This document shows, piece after piece, positions 62,452-64,000 of a stretch of 64,000 nt of DNA. Origin of the DNA: Monilinia fructicola (Eukaryota > Ascomycota > Leotiomycetes > Helotiales > Sclerotiniaceae); the NCBI GenBank assembly GCA_008692225.1, contig VICG01000001.1, positions 3,573,501 to 3,637,500 of the forward strand, written 5' to 3'. Below the pieces are notes generated by a model. It made no database searches, had not been told where the DNA came from, and saw only the letters and a list, made by a program, of their open reading frames with translations. How positions within the stretch are numbered: the first letter of the stretch is position 1; every line of letters begins with the position of its first letter. The position numbers and the translations under genes are program-made.

Positions 62452-64000
62452 AGTAGATAACAGGATTTGGGTTGGAAAAGATGCTTGTCGTATGATACAA
62501 TAACATCAACTTCCTCTTGAGTTCCTCTCACTTTGGTGCTTCAATTGAGGCTCTTTCCCTTCATCTCCAAAGCTTTCCTTCTTTATATATAAGAGCGATG
62601 TTCCTTCCTTAGGAGCTTCTCTTACTTTCTAAGCATGAAATGGCAGTGTCATGGATCTCCCCGTCTTCGAAAATCACAGATACTCCAAGTAATTCTTTAT
62701 TAAACCGGAAATATAAGTATTTTATCTAGAACCTTGGAACTCAATGTTCCATTGAGTGTTCAGGTTCAAGAAGAGCATTTCCAACATATAATTAGTAGTT
62801 TTTGAAAGGCCTGATCGAATTTACCACATTTACTTATTCATGCCTGTCACACTGTTTCGCAGGAACATGTCATTTACCACTGTTGATGAGTTATTTTAAT
62901 CCAAATGGCCTGAAACCTCAGTTGCTAATGTTAAGCTGCAATGTTAATTAAATGATTAGCAGTGGCTGGATAGACTGGTAGAACTTTTCCTAGCCTTTGG
63001 AAATCAAAACCAATCCGACCACATTCTTTAATCTGTATTGAATGGTTTTGTCAAGTGGTAAAAGTCTTTCGGAAATCTTTCAAGAACTTTTGATAGTAAT
63101 GCCTGGCTTCTTGGGGTCTCTTGCTGTGCATTGGAGAAATGGAAAATGGCGGGATCTCGAGGCCTTTCTTGCAGATTGCAAGCCACCATGGGTAAGGTTA
63201 TAGATAAACATATCGATTTTGGCGAAAGTCGTTCGTTTATTTCTTTGCTTCCATTCTTCCACTATTCCTCTTCTTGTTTCCATCGCTCCCTGCCTTTCCC
63301 CCCCAATCTCCCATTAACCTATTTCTTGTTCTATTTTCGATCCGACTGTCTCTATTTCCTACTTGATGATTTATTTCTCCTTGTTTCCTCTCCTTTACCT
63401 TAACCTCTTTTCATTCTCTCTTTTTGCTCCCTGCCTATCACCCCTCCTTGCTCATTTCTTTCCAGCCCGTCTCCCTCCTATTCAGCTGCCCCTCTCTCTT
63501 ACTCCCATCATTCTTTTCCTCATATTCCTCCTACCACTCTTTCAAGTATTCAATCCAAATAATTCCTCCAAATTTACCCACTAGAGGTTATGTACCATTC
63601 CATCTTATCTCATATCGCGTATCCATTCAAGAATAGGTGAGAGAGGTCAATTGGCTTCTAGAACCTGCTTTCATGTTCAAAATGAATTTTTCCCAACTAA
63701 TAAGTTCAATTCATCATCCATATCGTTGCAACTCTGCCCTGCTCTTCATCCCCAACACAGCCGTATGAATTATAAGTTGTATCCAGAGTATCTGCTCCAC
63801 TGCCTCGTCGATCCCGCTCCTGATATGTATGTGTCAAGTATATTGCAAATCAAGAAGGATTAAATTCTTACCTAAAACCCCGCACAATCACTTCCATCTA
63901 TCGATATCAGCCAAATAAGTATAGTCACGATGAAGCTAGAGCTTATCGAGTTGTCTCTTGGTTAAATATGACACTCTGATTCATCCCAGTCTATAGTTGC
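62452..64000. other. Right-end spacer with pyrimidine-rich tract
   Basis: No supported gene is seen. From 63240 to 63560 the plus strand is strongly C/T-rich, a feature common just upstream of fungal genes, so a plus-strand gene may begin beyond the window. Frames across the tract are low complexity. Confidence 0.5.

Overview
The window is nuclear DNA of a filamentous ascomycete (Pezizomycotina), most likely a leotiomycete close to Sclerotiniaceae. The reasons are short introns (about 47-140 bp) with fungal GT-AG and CTAAC-type signals, a Zn2Cys6 regulator, fungal housekeeping genes (RPN2, CET1, JIP5), three P450 loci, and long AT-rich intergenic spacers full of microsatellites. The clade is inferred, not proven. 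I see no rRNA, tRNA, CRISPR array or intact transposon. All exon structures below were deduced by hand from reading frames, splice signals and family knowledge.

Left part (1-22 kb): a long spacer with a duplicated non-coding unit and a 33-bp minisatellite; a lineage-type hypothetical gene (-); an SMP-30-like propeller gene (+); a GH78-like glycosidase broken by two single-base frameshifts (+); a fusion of 3-hydroxyacyl-CoA dehydrogenase with a YWTD propeller (-); a fused cytochrome b5/cytochrome b5 reductase (-); and a soluble-looking P450 with an unusual N-terminal extension and I-helix (+).

Middle (22.9-41.5 kb): a five-exon gene for a protein of about 1,747 residues. It carries seven tandem zinc modules of nearly constant spacing, two more after a coiled coil, and a very long glutamate-rich tail; this is the most novel-looking locus here. 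Next come an NCS1 nucleobase/allantoin-type permease (-), the proteasome subunit Rpn2 (-) and the RNA 5'-triphosphatase Cet1 (+).

Right part (43-64 kb): a Zn2Cys6 transcription factor (+), the ribosome-biogenesis WD40 protein Jip5 (-), a decayed P450 pseudogene (-) facing an 11-exon P450 that can be read through completely (+), a large AT-hook/BRCT nuclear protein (-), and an APH-family phosphotransferase whose catalytic Asp is replaced by Lys (-).

The genes do not form an obvious single pathway. The P450 pair, the Zn2Cys6 factor and the lactonase/rhamnosidase-like genes look accessory; RPN2, CET1 and JIP5 are core. Two short words, TACGGAGTA and the palindrome ACCTAGGT, recur only in the spacers and well above chance.
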